DNA from: Myotis daubentonii
Taxonomy: Eukaryota > Chordata > Mammalia > Chiroptera > Vespertilionidae
Reading direction: 5' to 3'
Assembly: GCF_963259705.1 (NCBI RefSeq)
Contig: NC_081846.1
Location: 92,268,641 to 92,332,640, forward strand
Length of the DNA: 64,000 bases
Positions within the stretch are counted from its first letter, which is position 1; every line of letters starts with the position of its first letter. A program made the translations under genes and the position numbers. The notes beneath the pieces are model-generated. The model saw only the letters and a list, made by a program, of their open reading frames with translations, had not been told where the DNA came from and made no database searches. This document shows, one piece after another, positions 1 to 10,927 of this stretch.

Positions 1-203
1 GCGCTAATTTATCACAGTTGTATGTATTCTGTGGTGGAAATTTACCACAATTTATTCATTCCACAGCTGATATCCATTTGCATAGCTGCTAGTGTGGGCT
101 CTGACATCTTGTTGTTGCAGACTTTCTTAGGCATGTCTCTAGTGAGCATGTGCATGCAGGCCTGCTGGACAGGCACTGAGGAGGGGAGTGCTGGGTAGAC
201 TGC
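1..203. other. Unassigned flank
   Basis: No repeat or coding region that I can name. The stretch runs up to the target-site duplication of the first Ves SINE. Confidence 0.3.
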
Positions 204-217
204 ACAGAATGCCTCTT

Positions 218-434
218 TTTTTTAATATACTTTATTGATTTTTTACAGAGAGGAAAGGAGAGGGATAGAGAGTTAGAAACATTGATGAGAGAGAAACATC
301 AATCAGCTGTTTCCTGCACACTCCCTACTGGGTATGTGCCTACAACCAAGGTACATGCTCTTGACCGGAATCAAACCAGGGACCCTTGAGTCCGCAGGCT
401 GACGCTCTATCCACTGAGCCAAACCGGTTAGGGC
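218..434 (-). mobile_element. Ves SINE (tRNA-derived)
   Basis: Read on the minus strand, the element starts with a tRNA-like head containing TTTGGCTCAGTGGATAGAGC and ends in an A/T-rich tail (TTTATTGA on plus). It is flanked by an imperfect target-site duplication, CAGAATGCCTCTTT at 204-217 and CAGAATGCTTCTTT at 435-448, as expected for L1-mediated insertion. Ves SINEs are characteristic of vesper bats and their relatives, which is a main reason for placing the window in a bat. Confidence 0.9.
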
Positions 435-449
435 CAGAATGCTTCTTTA

Positions 450-837
450 CTAAAGAGGACAGTGGCACACTCATATGTACTCTCAAAGCGAGCATGACCT
501 CTCCCCGTCTGCCCCGCCCCCCCAGCACATGCCCTCACCCCTCTACTGTCTGAGCACATTGGTTATGCTCATATGCATGCACACAAGTCCTTTGGTTGAT
601 ACATCACCCCCTCAATCCCCACCTTCCCTCATAAGTTGGATCATCTGTTTGATGCTTCTATGACTCTGGTTCTATTTTGGTCATCAGTTTATGCTGATCA
701 TTATAGTCCAGAAATGAATGAGATCATGTGATATTTATCTTTCTTTGACTGACTTATTTCACTTAGCATAATGCTCTCCAGTTCCATCCATGCTGTTGCA
801 AATGGTAAGAAGTCCTTCTTTTTTTTTACAGCAGGGT
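450..837 (-). mobile_element. L1 3'-end fragment
   Basis: Antisense L1 3' UTR and extreme ORF2 end. The phrases around 715-810 (AGTCCAGAAATGAATGAGATCATG, CTTAGCATAATGCTCTCCAG) align with 40895-40990 of the full-length L1 in this window. The L1 A-tract lies at about 814-829. A HeliBat-derived sequence starts at about 838, directly after that tract. Confidence 0.75.
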
Positions 838-1180
838 AACTACTCCACCTGCCTATCTGATCTCCCCTAACCACTTGCCTACCTGCCTGATTGCCCCTAA
901 CTGCTCACCTGCCTGATCAGCCTTAACCACTCACCTGTCTGCCTGATCACCCCTAAACACTTGCCTGCCTGCCTGATTGTCTCTAACCACTCACCTGCCT
1001 GCCTGATTGTCCCTAACCACTCGCCTGCCTGCCTGATCACCCCTAACCACTCTCCTGCCTGCCTAATCACCCCTAACCGCTTCTGCCTTGGCCCCTGACA
1101 CCACTGCTTCATCTGGAATGACATCTGGAAGGTCATTCAGCTGTCCGGTCTAATTAGCATATTGTGTTTTTATTATCTAT
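838..1180 (-). mobile_element. HeliBat fragment, 3'-truncated
   Basis: Contains degenerate repeats of a CACTCGCCTGCCTGCCTGAT-like unit (about 840-1080) followed by the conserved 5' region of a HeliBat subfamily (CTTCATCTGGAATGACATCTGG, then GGTCTAATTAGCATATT). The same block occurs at 53100-53400 and, on the plus strand, at 63600-63840. No CTAG-type 3' end is visible at the low-coordinate side, so the element is truncated. A second HeliBat 5' terminus (TTTGCATATTACCCTTTTAT... on plus, 1184-1212) abuts it. Confidence 0.75.
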
Positions 1181-1212
1181 ATTAATTTGCATATTACCCT
1201 TTTATTATATAG

Positions 1213-2008
1213 GATAGAGGCCTGATGCATGGGTGAGGACTGGCTGGTTTGCCCTGAACGGTCTCCCAGATCAGGGTGGGGGTCCTACTGGGGTTCCTGG
1301 CCAGCCTGGGTGAGGGGCTGATAGCTGTTTGCATGCTGGTCAAGTCCCCCAGTGGGGAACCTCACCCCATGGGGGTGTGGCCAGCTAGGTGAGGGGCTGA
1401 ATACTGTTTTTAGGCTGGCCACACCCCCTTCAGTGTGGAGGTCCCTGCTGGGGTGCCTGGGCAGCCTGGGTAAGGGGCTGATGGCTGCTTGCAGGCTGGC
1501 CACAGCCCCTTCACGGTGGGGGGGTCCCACTGGGGTGCCTGGCCAGCCTGGGTGAGGGTCTGATAGCTGTTTGCATGCTGGTCAAGGCCCCCAGTGGGGA
1601 CCCTCACCCCATGGGGGTGTGGCCAGCCTGGGTGAGGGGCTGAGGACTGTTTTCAGGCTGGCCACACCTCCTTCAGAGTGGGGGTCCCTATTAAGGTGCC
1701 TGGCCAGCCTGGTTTAGGGGCTGATGGCCATTTTCAGGCTGGCCACACCCCCCGGTAACTCAACCTCCTAGACTCTCCTTTTTTCTTTTTCTTCTTCTTT
1801 TTCTTTTTTCTGGAATTTATTTATCTTCTATAATTGAAAATTTGTAGCCTTGAGCAGAGCCCAGTGCCAGCCAGGGCAGGCGGGAAGTTTGGCTTCCTCC
1901 ATTGCTGGGGGCAACCCAAACCTCCTGTTTGCTTCATCTCCATGGCCACCACCATCTTTGTGACGGGGTGATGGTTAATTTGCATATTACTCTTTTATTA
2001 GATAGGAT
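1213..2008 (-). mobile_element. HeliBat with internal ~81-bp repeats
   Basis: On the minus strand the 3' end (CATGCATCAGGCCTCTAT) lies at 1213-1234 and the 5' end (TCCTATCTAATAAAAGAG) at about 1990-2008. The interior from 1265 to 1745 is GC-rich and repetitive: blocks of about 81 bp, with a three-block period of 243 bp (GATAGCTGTTTGCATGCTGG at about 1320 and again at about 1563). A T-rich tract and the conserved head follow. The same subfamily makes up 57190-57722. Confidence 0.75.
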
Positions 2009-2219
2009 ATAAAAGCCTAAGTGACTGTTATGGCCATTAGACCGTTCGACCACTCGACTGGTCACTATGACAATGCACTGACCACCAGGTGGCAGGGACT
2101 CAATGCAGGACCTACTCCCTAGTGGTCAGTGCTTTCCCACAGCCAACCTCCTGTGGCCTGGATTGCTGGCCATGCCAAAGGACCCCACCTGTCCACAAAT
2201 TTGTGTACCGAGCCTTAAG
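2009..2219 (+). mobile_element. Short HeliBat
   Basis: Plus-strand element starting TATAAAAGCCTAAGTGAC and ending with a terminal palindrome, CACAAATTTGTG, followed by TACCGAGCCTTAAG, a degenerate CACCGGGCCTCTAG terminus. It lies head-to-head with the preceding minus-strand element. The interior matches 23670-23760 (CACTGACCACCAGG). Confidence 0.75.
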
Positions 2220-2221
2220 TC

Positions 2222-3300
2222 TGATAATAATATAGTGACTCTTGCTTTCTTTTGATAAATACTTGCATGACATAACTTTTTTTATCTGGTTACTTTCAAC
2301 CTATGTACATAATTATATTTGATGTGATATATTATAGACAAAATGTATTTGGGTCATGTTTTTTAAACTGCAAATCTCTTTTTTAATGGTGAATTTTGTC
2401 ATTTGCATTTAATATAATTATTGATATACAATAACCTTAAACGTGAAATTTATTTTATATTTTTGTTCCTGTTGTTATGTAGATATCCATTTACTTTTTT
2501 TGCCTACTGTGGGTTACTTGAAGACTTTTTAGAAATTGACTTTTATTTGTCAGTAGTGTTTTTGAGTATGTCTCTTTGTATGTCTTACTTAGTTCTTGCT
2601 CCAACTATTATAGACCATATACGTAACCTATCATAGTATTTTTTTTTTTACACTGGTATCTTTTTACAGTTTAACTACAGCATAAAAAGTTGTTCTCATT
2701 TTATATTTTTTATTCTACCTCCATCATTTACAATTATTTTACCCACATACTTTAGAACCCCCTCAGACAGTACTGTGATATTTGCTCTGACAGGCAAACA
2801 TAATTTAGAAAACCAGTAGGGGAAGAAATGTCTACTGCATTTGCTCACATATTTGCTTACTGCATTCTTACTTCTTTCTTAATGTTCAATATGTCCCTTT
2901 TTTTAATCCTTTGCTTTCTGTCTGGAGAACTTGTTTTAGTCATTTTTAGAGAAGTTCAGCTTGCAAAAATTTCCTAGTTTTTCTTTACCTGCTTTTTTTT
3001 TCCCCTTTACTAGTATTCATAAAGGATATTTTCCATGGGCATAAGATTCTGAATTGACACATATTTTTTCAGAACTTTAAAAGTGTTCTGCTACTCCCTT
3101 CTCGTCTGTATGGTTGTTGAGAAATCTACTGACATGGGAACTGATTTTTGTTTGTAGGCAAGGTTTCTCTCACTACGTTTAAGATTTTTCTCAGTCTTTA
3201 TTTTCATAGATTTAATATGATGTGTCTTAATGTGGAATTACTTTGAATTTTATCGTTTTTTGTGTTTTGCCCTGCTTTTTGATTATGTAGGTTTATGGCT
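2222..3300 (-). mobile_element. Old L1 fragment (5' ORF2 / ORF1 region)
   Basis: Antisense L1. The region 3060-3260 (CTACTCCCTTCTCGTCTGTA, GTTGAGAAATCTACTGAC, AATATGATGTGTCTTAATGTGG) aligns with the ORF1 end of the young L1 at 44940-45110. The segment 2330-2420 aligns with the start of ORF2. It is heavily diverged with no open frame, so it predates the bat-specific insertions. Confidence 0.6.
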
Positions 3301-3767
3301 TTTGCCAACACTGTTCAAGAAAGATACTTTACTCTATAGACCTGTGGGTAAATGTAAGCTCCCAAAGCAAGATGAGGAAGCAAGCATCCCAGGGCATGCT
3401 CTTCTCTCTTCAACCAAAGAGAATCTGGGAACCATATGCAGCATGAATTACTGCAATGCTGTTAAAAATACCTTTGCAAAGGATTAAGACACCGGCGTGA
3501 CCAGGTCCTTCAGCAGACCATGGCATCAGACCATTTTCTATTTTGAGAAGTAGAAACAGAGCATGATTCTGGAACTGGGAGAGAATGGCACTCTCTGCTG
3601 AGTAGACTTTAAACGCATTTCTATAGGCAAAGCTGTTCCATGACGCATTGGAAGCATACGCTCATCCCTGGGAAACTGAAAGAGAGGTAGGAAAACCTCC
3701 TCAGCTCTGGCTACATCAAAAGCGTGCAGCATATTCAGAAGGATGTCAGTGGAGTTCTATTAGACTC
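3301..3767. other. Unassigned, weakly gene-like
   Basis: Short frames exist on both strands (58 codons ending at 3487 on plus; 64 codons at 3538-3732 on minus). Neither shows a domain I recognise. It could be a gene-derived or ERV-derived fragment, and I assign no function. Confidence 0.2.
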
Positions 3768-3976
3768 CAGTGGTCGGCAAACTCATTAGTAAACAGAGCC
3801 AAATATCAACAGTACAATGATTGAAATTTCTTTTGAGAGCCAAATTTTTTAAACTTAAACTATATAGGTAGGTACATTGTTATTAACTTGATTAGGGTAC
3901 TCCTAAGGCTTAGGAAGAGCCACACTCAAGGGGCCGAAGAGCCGCATGTGGCTCGCGAGCCGCAGTTTGCTGACCA
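3768..3976. mobile_element. hAT MITE, diverged
   Basis: Begins CAGTGGTCGGCAAACT and ends AGTTTGCTGACCACGG, near-perfect terminal inverted repeats of the same family as 30404-30614 and 31240-31450. The last copies share GAGCCACACTCAAGG and GAGCCGCATGTGGCTC. The middle differs and no convincing 8-bp duplication remains. Confidence 0.7.
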
Positions 3977-4149
3977 CGGGGCTAGGCAGCTAGGTAGACA
4001 TGAGCTGGGAGAGGCAGCGGGGGCTTGGAGGGAACATAGGTGAGACATGACAAAATGAAGACAGACAATGGAGGTGGCAGGCCCCTGTGTGAGCAGGAAA
4101 GATTCAGAGCCTCCAGGATGTGGTCTAACCTGTGGCGTAGCACCTGGAT

Positions 4150-4359
4150 CAGCGGTTCTCAACCTGGGGGTTGCGACCTTTGGCGGTCGAACGACCCTTT
4201 CACGGGGGTCGCCTAAGACCATCCTGCATATCAGGTATTTACATGACGATTCATCACAGTAGCAACATGACAGTTATGAAGTAGCAACGAAAATAATTTT
4301 ATGGTTGGGTCACAACAGGAGGAACTGTATCTAAAGGGCCAGAAGGCTGAGAACCACTG
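4150..4359. mobile_element. hAT MITE (second family)
   Basis: Starts CAGCGGTTCTCAACCTG and ends CTGAGAACCACTG, inverted repeats typical of non-autonomous hAT elements. An 8-bp target-site duplication is visible with one mismatch: ACCTGGAT at 4142-4149 and ACCTAGAT at 4360-4367. No transposase is present. Confidence 0.85.
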
Positions 4360-4394
4360 ACCTAGATGAAGGAGGCTTATAATTTAAAGATATA

Positions 4395-4600
4395 TATTTT
4401 TTGAGAGTACCTAGGGGTGCTCCAGCCTAAGGGTATAAAACGTTCTAAACTCAAAAAATATCGGTCGCGGCCCGCTGAGTTGCCCACTCAGGTTCTATCT
4501 GACTGCATTTCTTTCCCACAAATAAATCCTCGCCAACATTTGCTGGTATTTGTTGTCTCTTGTCTGAACTCATTCCTACAAGCAAGACAAGAATGGGAGT
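4395..4600 (+). mobile_element. Possible retroviral LTR 3' part
   Basis: A TATA-like GGGTATAAAAC (4432-4442) is followed about 75 bases later by AATAAATCC (4521-4529) and by TTGTTGTCTCTTGTCTGAAC. This spacing and wording resemble the promoter, poly(A) signal and U5 of a gammaretrovirus-class LTR. No TG start or target duplication was located, so family and limits are uncertain. Confidence 0.4.
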
Positions 4601-6240
4601 GCAGAGAGCCCTTCACCACCGCCGACAGTTTGAGCTCCCGAAAGTGTCCAACAGAAGGACTGAAGTGTGCAGGTATGCGTGCTGGTGGTGTGTCAGGGCG
4701 AGCTGTGTGTGACTGACCGGAAGACATCCGAGAAACCAAATGTGTTATCCAAACAGCATTTGAAAACCTGCAGCAGGTCCTGGTGCACCTGGGCGCCATC
4801 GACCGTGGCGCTGGCTGCAGCGCTCAGGTTCAGTGTGGCCGACTTCGGAGGCCCTCAGAGATGGACCCCCTGGTCACCCGCAGTTCATGGACACAGAGCT
4901 CTGTTCCTGGAAGTGGGCAAGGTGGTTTCTTTGATTAGAAGAAGGTAATTAGAAAGAAAAGAAGAAGAATATTCAGGAACCTGATTAGGAGGCAGGGAGC
5001 TACTCGGAAATATTCTGCACTTTCTCACAGTTCGGGAAGCAACATCGCAGTTTACTGTGACCTATAATGGAGGTGCCACAGAATCTGGGAGCTACATTAA
5101 TACAAGCAGAAGGATTAAATTGTTGAAATTTATTGCAACCAAACAGACTAAGAAACCAGAAAAGTATATATTTAAAGAAGTGGACTTGAGCACATAAGAG
5201 ACCAGCTATGTTCCTCTGACTGTAATTTATATCAACGACAAAATGGAAGGCAGCATTGGTGCAGCACTGGAGGCTCCCAGACCTCCTGCAGACCTGTTTG
5301 TGTCCCAAGCAAGACCCAATCTTTGGCCTGAAATTGGAGGTCAGTGTGGCCAAGCCTTTCCCCAGGGTACATCAGAAGGGAAGGGGACACCCAGCCCCAG
5401 TGTAGGTGTGGAGGGAGAACTTCTTCAGCCAATTACTGCTGCCAACAGTTTCCTTAAACTTGGTTTAAATATTGAAGGTCTCTTTGAGGAACAAAGATTT
5501 CATTTGATAATTTTGAAAAATAAATATGTGGTTCCGTATCCTCAATAAATATCACTCTCTGGGAAGGTGGGCCTGTTGCCATCTCATTGGTAATTCCCCT
5601 GGTCAGACCCGGAATAATCCCCCGGAGCAGCTGGACCTACTCTGAGACTCATAAGTGTAGGTATTTTAGTTGCTACATTCTGGTTTGAGTCAATGCATCA
5701 CATGGAGAAAATGTATCAATTGATGAGCATGTCAGCCAGGGGAACAATAACGCAACCCATTCATTTTTTTTCTGTTTGATAAAAATTGTTAGTTGTCACT
5801 GAGTTCAGGAAACTTAAAGAAATCCCCACTATAGGCCTGGGGGTTCCATGTTTTGTGCAGTGGGTTAGCATTTAATTACAGTTCCTGTGTAAAGTCATAC
5901 AGTGCTGAATTACTTTTCATTAGCCATTCATTATAATAAATGAGATAAAGGTGTGAGTAAAGTAATACAAAGAGATACGTATGAAGTGTTTAACTGTGCT
6001 GATTGTTGATGTTTCTATTCCCCCTTTTGATTCTTTCAACTTTGCTATCAGCAGTATATGTATATTAATGATAGAGAACAAATCTATATGTGCATATGTT
6101 ATGAGTATGTATAATAAATACAGCTATATTTACATATATTACAGTTCTGACAAATACTTAAGCCCTTTGTAACTTGTTATGATGCTTGTGATGCTGCTAT
6201 CTATGTATCTTTCCTTTATTTATTTTTATTTTTCATAACT
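4601..6240. other. Unassigned; possible ERV or retrocopy remnant
   Basis: Contains a 101-codon plus-strand frame at 5243-5548 and a poly(A)-signal-like AATAAATATC near 5545. The predicted peptides match nothing I recognise. From 5550 to 6240 the sequence is AT-rich and looks unique. Internal viral sequence downstream of the 4395-4600 LTR is one possibility. Confidence 0.2.
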
Positions 6241-6244
6241 GGAT

Positions 6245-6560
6245 TTTTTTAATTTTAAAATCTTTATTGTTGAAAGATATGTCCCCCTTTTCTCCCCATT
6301 GGCCCCCTCTAGCCTTCCTGCCCCCACCCCAGGCCTTCACTAGCCTATTGTCTGTGTCCATGGGTTATGCATGTATGCATACAAGTTCTTTGGTTGATCT
6401 CTTCCCACCCACCCACCCTCCCCCACATTCCCTCTGAGATTCTGCAGTCTGTTCCATGCTTCTGTGTGTCTGGATCTATTTGGTTCATAGTTTATTTTGT
6501 TCATTGGGTTCCACATATGAGTGAGATGGTGTGATGCTTGTCCTCGCCTTTACACAGTGT
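6245..6560 (-). mobile_element. L1 3' UTR fragment
   Basis: Antisense L1 3' UTR: TATTGTTGAAAGATATGTCC, a CCCACCCCAGGC stretch, then ACAAGTTCTTTGGTTGATCTC and CACATATGAGTGAGATGG, all in the same order as 40650-40920 of the full-length L1. Confidence 0.7.
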
Positions 6561-7145
6561 CTCGGCTGGTGCATGTTTGTGGTTCAGGTGGAACAAAGCC
6601 TTTTAAGAGGTAAGTGTTCTGCCTATAAACAATGAGTAGTGCTCATTGCTGTTTTTAACAATAAAAGATGTCTAAGGCAGTACACCTGCCCGTGTGCATT
6701 TAAACTGGGTTCCCCATAGGCTCCCTTTGTACTTGTTTCTCTGAATGTTGTAAGAATCCTGAAATAGCCCTGTGACAGGTTCAGCTTCTAAGCTGAGTAG
6801 TATAATTTATTGAGGCGAGTGGAGGAAGCATTCTTCCCTTGGGTTAATAAAACATCTACCTAAAAAGTACAGATGCACAAAGACTTGGGAAAATAAATTT
6901 GAGAATAGGTTAATAGAAGTAGTAGAGAGATATCTTTCCCTGGACCCTTAATTCCATTGCTTACTTCATGGGCCTATCTAACTATTTGTGCTATATATAG
7001 GATGCTTACCCAGTGCTATTGTGCAGAATAGAAGGTAGCATCTTCCAAAACAGTGGTAGCTGTTAGTTAGATTTTCAGTTCACAATATAGCTAGATCTTC
7101 AATGAACAATTTCAATTTTCCAGAAGACTAAAATATGGTAATAAT
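6561..7145. other. Nothing recognised
   Basis: AT-rich unique-looking sequence without an open frame, repeat boundary or RNA signature that I can name. Confidence 0.3.
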
Positions 7146-7149
7146 GATA

Positions 7150-7370
7150 AAAAGAATTAAATGTTAACTATACTGTATACAAAGCACAGTTCTAAAAATA
7201 TTTACATATGTTAATATTTTTAATCCCCACAATAACCCTCTATGTAGTATCATAGTCATATGCTTTTGCAGATGGGGAAATTAAGGCACAGAGAGTTGAA
7301 ACAGGTTTTCCAGGGTACACATATTATAAGAGGTAGTTCAGCTTATAAGTCTGAGTTAAGAGCTTGTAAG
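7150..7370 (-). repeat. MIR SINE
   Basis: Antisense MIR: AATCCCCACAATAACCCTCT, then GCAGATGGGGAAATTAAGGC and CACAGAGAGTTGAAAC, matching the MIR core in reverse complement. This is an ancient mammalian SINE. Confidence 0.75.
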
Positions 7371-7852
7371 ACTAAAAACTGATTATAGGTTATTGTTTAT
7401 TGGGGTGACATTATACAGATTTCAGGTGCAAAACTCTACAACATATCATCTGTACACTGTATTGTGTGTTTACCACCCCAAGTCAAATCTCCATCCACCA
7501 CCATTTACCCATCTTATACCCTCCTTCATCTCCCCTTCTCACCTCCCCGCCACCCCCACCCCCAGCACTCACCACATTGTTGTCCATGTCCATGAGCTCT
7601 TTACCGTTTTTTTTCATTTTTGCTCAATTGCTCCACCTTCCCCAGACACCCCACCACCCCCCAGCCCCCTGACAGCTGTCAGCCTGCTCTCTATCTATGG
7701 GTCTGTCTTTATTTTCTCATTAGTTCATTTTGTTCATAATGTTCCACATATGAGTGAAATCATATGGTACTTGTCTTTCTCTGACTGGCTCATTTTTCTT
7801 AATATAATGATCTCCAGGTACATCCATGCCATACCAAAGGGTAAGATTTCTT

Positions 7853-8058
7853 CTCCTCCTCCTTCTTCTTCTTCTTCTTCTTCTTCTTCTTCTTCTTCTT
7901 CTTCTTCTTCTTCTTCTTCTTCTTCTTCTTCTTCTTCTTCTCCTTCTCCTTCTCCTTCTCCTTCTCCTTCTCCTTCTCCTTCTCCTTCTCCTTCTCCTTC
8001 TCCTTCTCCTTCTCCTTCTCCTTCTCCTTCTCCTTCTCCTTCTCCTTCTTCTTCTTCA
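7853..8058 (+). repeat. (TTC)n / (TTCTCC)n microsatellite
   Basis: About 80 bases of TTC repeats followed by about 110 bases of TTCTCC (CCTTCT) repeats. It sits exactly where the A-tract at the C-terminal end of L1 ORF2 lies in other copies (compare 41008-41030). It produces long meaningless Leu, Ser-Pro, Glu-Gly and Lys frames. Confidence 0.97.
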
Positions 8059-8095
8059 CAGAGTAGCATTCCCTAGTGTAAATGTACCACAGATT

Positions 8096-8308
8096 TTTAC
8101 TTATTTTAGAGAGAGGAGAGAGGAGGGAGAGAAGAAAGAAAGAAAGAAAGATCAATGTGAGAGAGAAACATTGATTGCTTGACCCCTGTAAGTGCCCTGA
8201 ACAGAGTTTGATCCCCCAACCTGGGTATGTATCCTCACCAGGAATCAAACTTGTCACCTTTCGGTGTATGGTATCATGCTCCAAACAACTGAGACACACC
8301 AGCCAGCC
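8096..8308 (-). mobile_element. Older bat tRNA-SINE
   Basis: Reverse complement of a tRNA-derived SINE: A-rich/AGAGAG tail at the low end, GAGAGAAACATTGATTG in the body and a GGCTGGTGTGTCTCAGTTG head at the high end. It interrupts the L1 between TACCACAG (8086) and the L1 text resuming near 8311. It contains a short (GAAA)n run. Confidence 0.75.
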
Positions 8309-9210
8309 ATCTGTGGACTTACCTTTTCTATTTACTCATCTACTGATGGATGCTTGAGTTGATTCCAAATCTTGGCTATTGTAAATAGTGATGCAATAAA
8401 CACAAGAGTGCATATGTATTCTTTTGAATTTTTGTTTCCGTTTTCTTCATATAAATTCCCAGAAGTAGAATCACTGGGTCATAAGAAAGTTCCATTTTTT
8501 TTGAGGTAACTGTATACTGCTTTCCACAGTGGCTGCACCAGTCTTCATTCCCAATAACAGTGCACTAGAGTTCCCTTTTCTTCACATCCTTGCCAACACT
8601 GGTTTGTTGATTTATTGATGACAATTATTCTTCCAGGTGTGAGGTGATAGCTCACTGTGGTTTACATTTGCATTTCTCTGATGATTAGTGACACTGAGCA
8701 TCTTTTCCTCTGGCTGTTGACTGTCTGTATGCTCTCTTTGGAGGTATTTACTCAGAACCTTTGCCCATTTTTTAATTGAGTTGTTTGTTATTTAGGTGTT
8801 GATTTTTATAAGTTCTGTATAAATTTTGGATATTAACCCCTTATCAGGTGTATCATTGATAGGTATGTTCTCCCATACAGTAGGTTGTCTTTTCATTTTG
8901 TTGGTGGTTTCCTTTTCTGTGCAAAATATTTTTGTTTGATGCACTCCCATTTGTTTTTTTTTATTTGTTTGTTTGTTTGTTTTTTTGTTTCCCTTGCCCA
9001 AGGTAATTTATCAGAAAAAAAAATTGCTACAAGAAAAGTCCAAGATTTTACTGCTTATGTTTTCTTTTCAGACTTTTATGGTTTAGAGTCTAACATTTAA
9101 GTATTTGATCTATTTTAGTTTATTCTTGTGCATGGTGTAAGAAACTGATATAGTTTCATTTTGTGCACATATCTTTCCAATTTTCCCAAACTATTTATTG
9201 AATAGACTAT

Positions 9211-9470
9211 ATTTTTTTCTTATTTATTTATTTATTTATAATCCTTAATTGAGAACATGTTTATTGATTTTAGAAAGAGAAAAAGGGAGGGAAAGATGGA
9301 GAGAGAGAGAGATCATTGTGAGAAAGAAACATCAATTGGTTGCCTTTCCATAGGCTTCCCCTGAGATTGGACCCGAAAACTAGGCATGTGCCCTGACTGT
9401 GAATCAAATCTTCAACCATTCGGTATATGGCATGATGTTCCAACAAACTGAACCACACTGGCCAGAGCCT
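9211..9470 (-). mobile_element. Bat tRNA-SINE
   Basis: SINE in L1, minus strand, flanked by a perfect 11-bp duplication, GAATAGACTAT at 9200-9210 and 9471-9481. The body carries GAGAAAGAAACATCAATTGG; the head, GGCCAGTGTGGTTCAGTTTG, is at the high end. Confidence 0.88.
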
Positions 9471-9839
9471 GAATAGACTATCTTTAGCCCACTGCATTTT
9501 TTGCTTTCTTTGTAAAAATTATTATTTATTGACTATAAAGATGTGGCTTTATTTTTGGGCTCTCTATTCTGTTCCATTGATCTCCATGTCTATTTCTATG
9601 CCAGCACAATGTTGTTTTGATTATCATGGCCTTGTAGTATAACTTGATATCAGTCAGGTAGCATGATTTCTCCAACTTTGTTCTTCTTTCTTAAGATCAC
9701 TGTTGGTCTTCTTTGATATTTTTGTTTGTTAGTTGGTTGGTTGTTTTTTTTTTTGGAATATTTGTTCTAGTTCTGTGAATTATGTCATGGTATCTTGATA
9801 AAAATTGTATTTAATCTGTAGATTTATTTGGGTAGTATG

Positions 9840-10314
9840 TGCCGGGGTTCTTGTCCCAGCATCAAGAAGGGTTCAGGAATCTGGAAAAGGCTGTGCACAG
9901 ATGACATATAAATCCAGAGACTAATAAAGAGTCTGGAGACAAGTTATAATTTTGAAAGGCATGGGGGGGGGGGGGTCAGAGGACCTTGTCTGGGACCCTT
10001 GCTTTTATTAACACAATTGCCCTAAGGCAAGGTGGAGATAATACACTTCAAAGGGTACAGAAGCATTGTCAGAATGGGGGAATTAGCCTAAGGCTGTTCA
10101 GGTGTTTGGCCAGTAGGAGGCAATAACATGTAGATTAAGATGCCTTTAGCTGTTTGGCAGCCACAATCAGTTTCCTATTCAGGTTTGGGGAAATGCCTTT
10201 AGCCATTCCCAACAGGTGACTACATGTGTGACTCAACCCTGTTGAGTCCCCAAGTTTCATCAACCTTGTGATGAAACTCTTGAAATTATGATATGCTGGA
10301 ATTGGTCTATGGCA
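9840..10314 (-). mobile_element. Solo LTR (class II/ERVK-like)
   Basis: A 475-bp element with TG and CA termini, flanked by a perfect 6-bp duplication, AGTATG at 9834-9839 and 10315-10320, inside the L1. The empty site is visible in the young L1 (GGGTAGTATGGACATTT near 42278). Minus-strand orientation is inferred from AATAAAAGCAAGGG (about 10000) and the GGGACAAGAACCCCGGCA end. A G13 run lies at 9963-9975. The 6-bp duplication suits ERVK-type elements. No viral gene remains. Confidence 0.85.
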
Positions 10315-10712
10315 AGTATGGACATTTTAATTCTTCCTACCCATGAACACAGTATATGCTTTCACTTATTTGTATCTTTTTCAATTTCTTTCTCCAGTGT
10401 CTTATGAATTTCTGAGTACAGGTCCTTTACATTCTTGGTTAAATTTATTCCTAGGTATTTTCTTCTTTTTGATGCAATTATGAATAAGATTGTTTTCTTA
10501 GTTTCCCTTTCTGATAGTTCATTATTGTTGTATAAAAATGCAATTGATTTCTGGATATTTATTTTGTATCCTGCTACTTTACTGAATTAATTTATCAGTT
10601 CCAATAGGTTTTTATTTATTTTTTTTTTTGGTGGAATCTTATAGAGAACCTTAAGAATCATGTCATCAGCAAATATAGTTTTACTTTATGCTTTCCAAAT
10701 TGGATGCCTTTT

Positions 10713-10927
10713 TTAAAAATATATTTTATTGAATTTTTACAGAGAGGAAAGGAGAGAGATAGAGAGTTAGAAACATTGATGAGAGAGAAACATCGATCAG
10801 CTGCCTCCTGCACATCTCCCACTGGCGATGTGCCCGCAACCCTGGTACATGCCCTTGACCGGAATCGAACCTGGGACCTTTCAGTCTGCAGGCCGACGCT
10901 CTATCCACTGAGACAAACTGGTTTTAG
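10713..10927 (-). mobile_element. Ves SINE
   Basis: Young-looking Ves element with a perfect 18-bp duplication, CCAAATTGGATGCCTTTT at 10695-10712 and 10928-10945, inserted into the L1. Sequence is close to the copies at 218-434 and 35571-35796. Confidence 0.92.

Noticed and set aside
838..1080. Regularly spaced short repeats that could suggest a CRISPR array
   Set aside because: Degenerate units without constant repeats or unique spacers, inside a HeliBat of a mammalian genome.
7393..8299. Long frames of poly-Leu, Ser-Pro, Glu-Gly and Lys
   Set aside because: Pure translation of the TTC/TTCTCC microsatellite in antisense L1.
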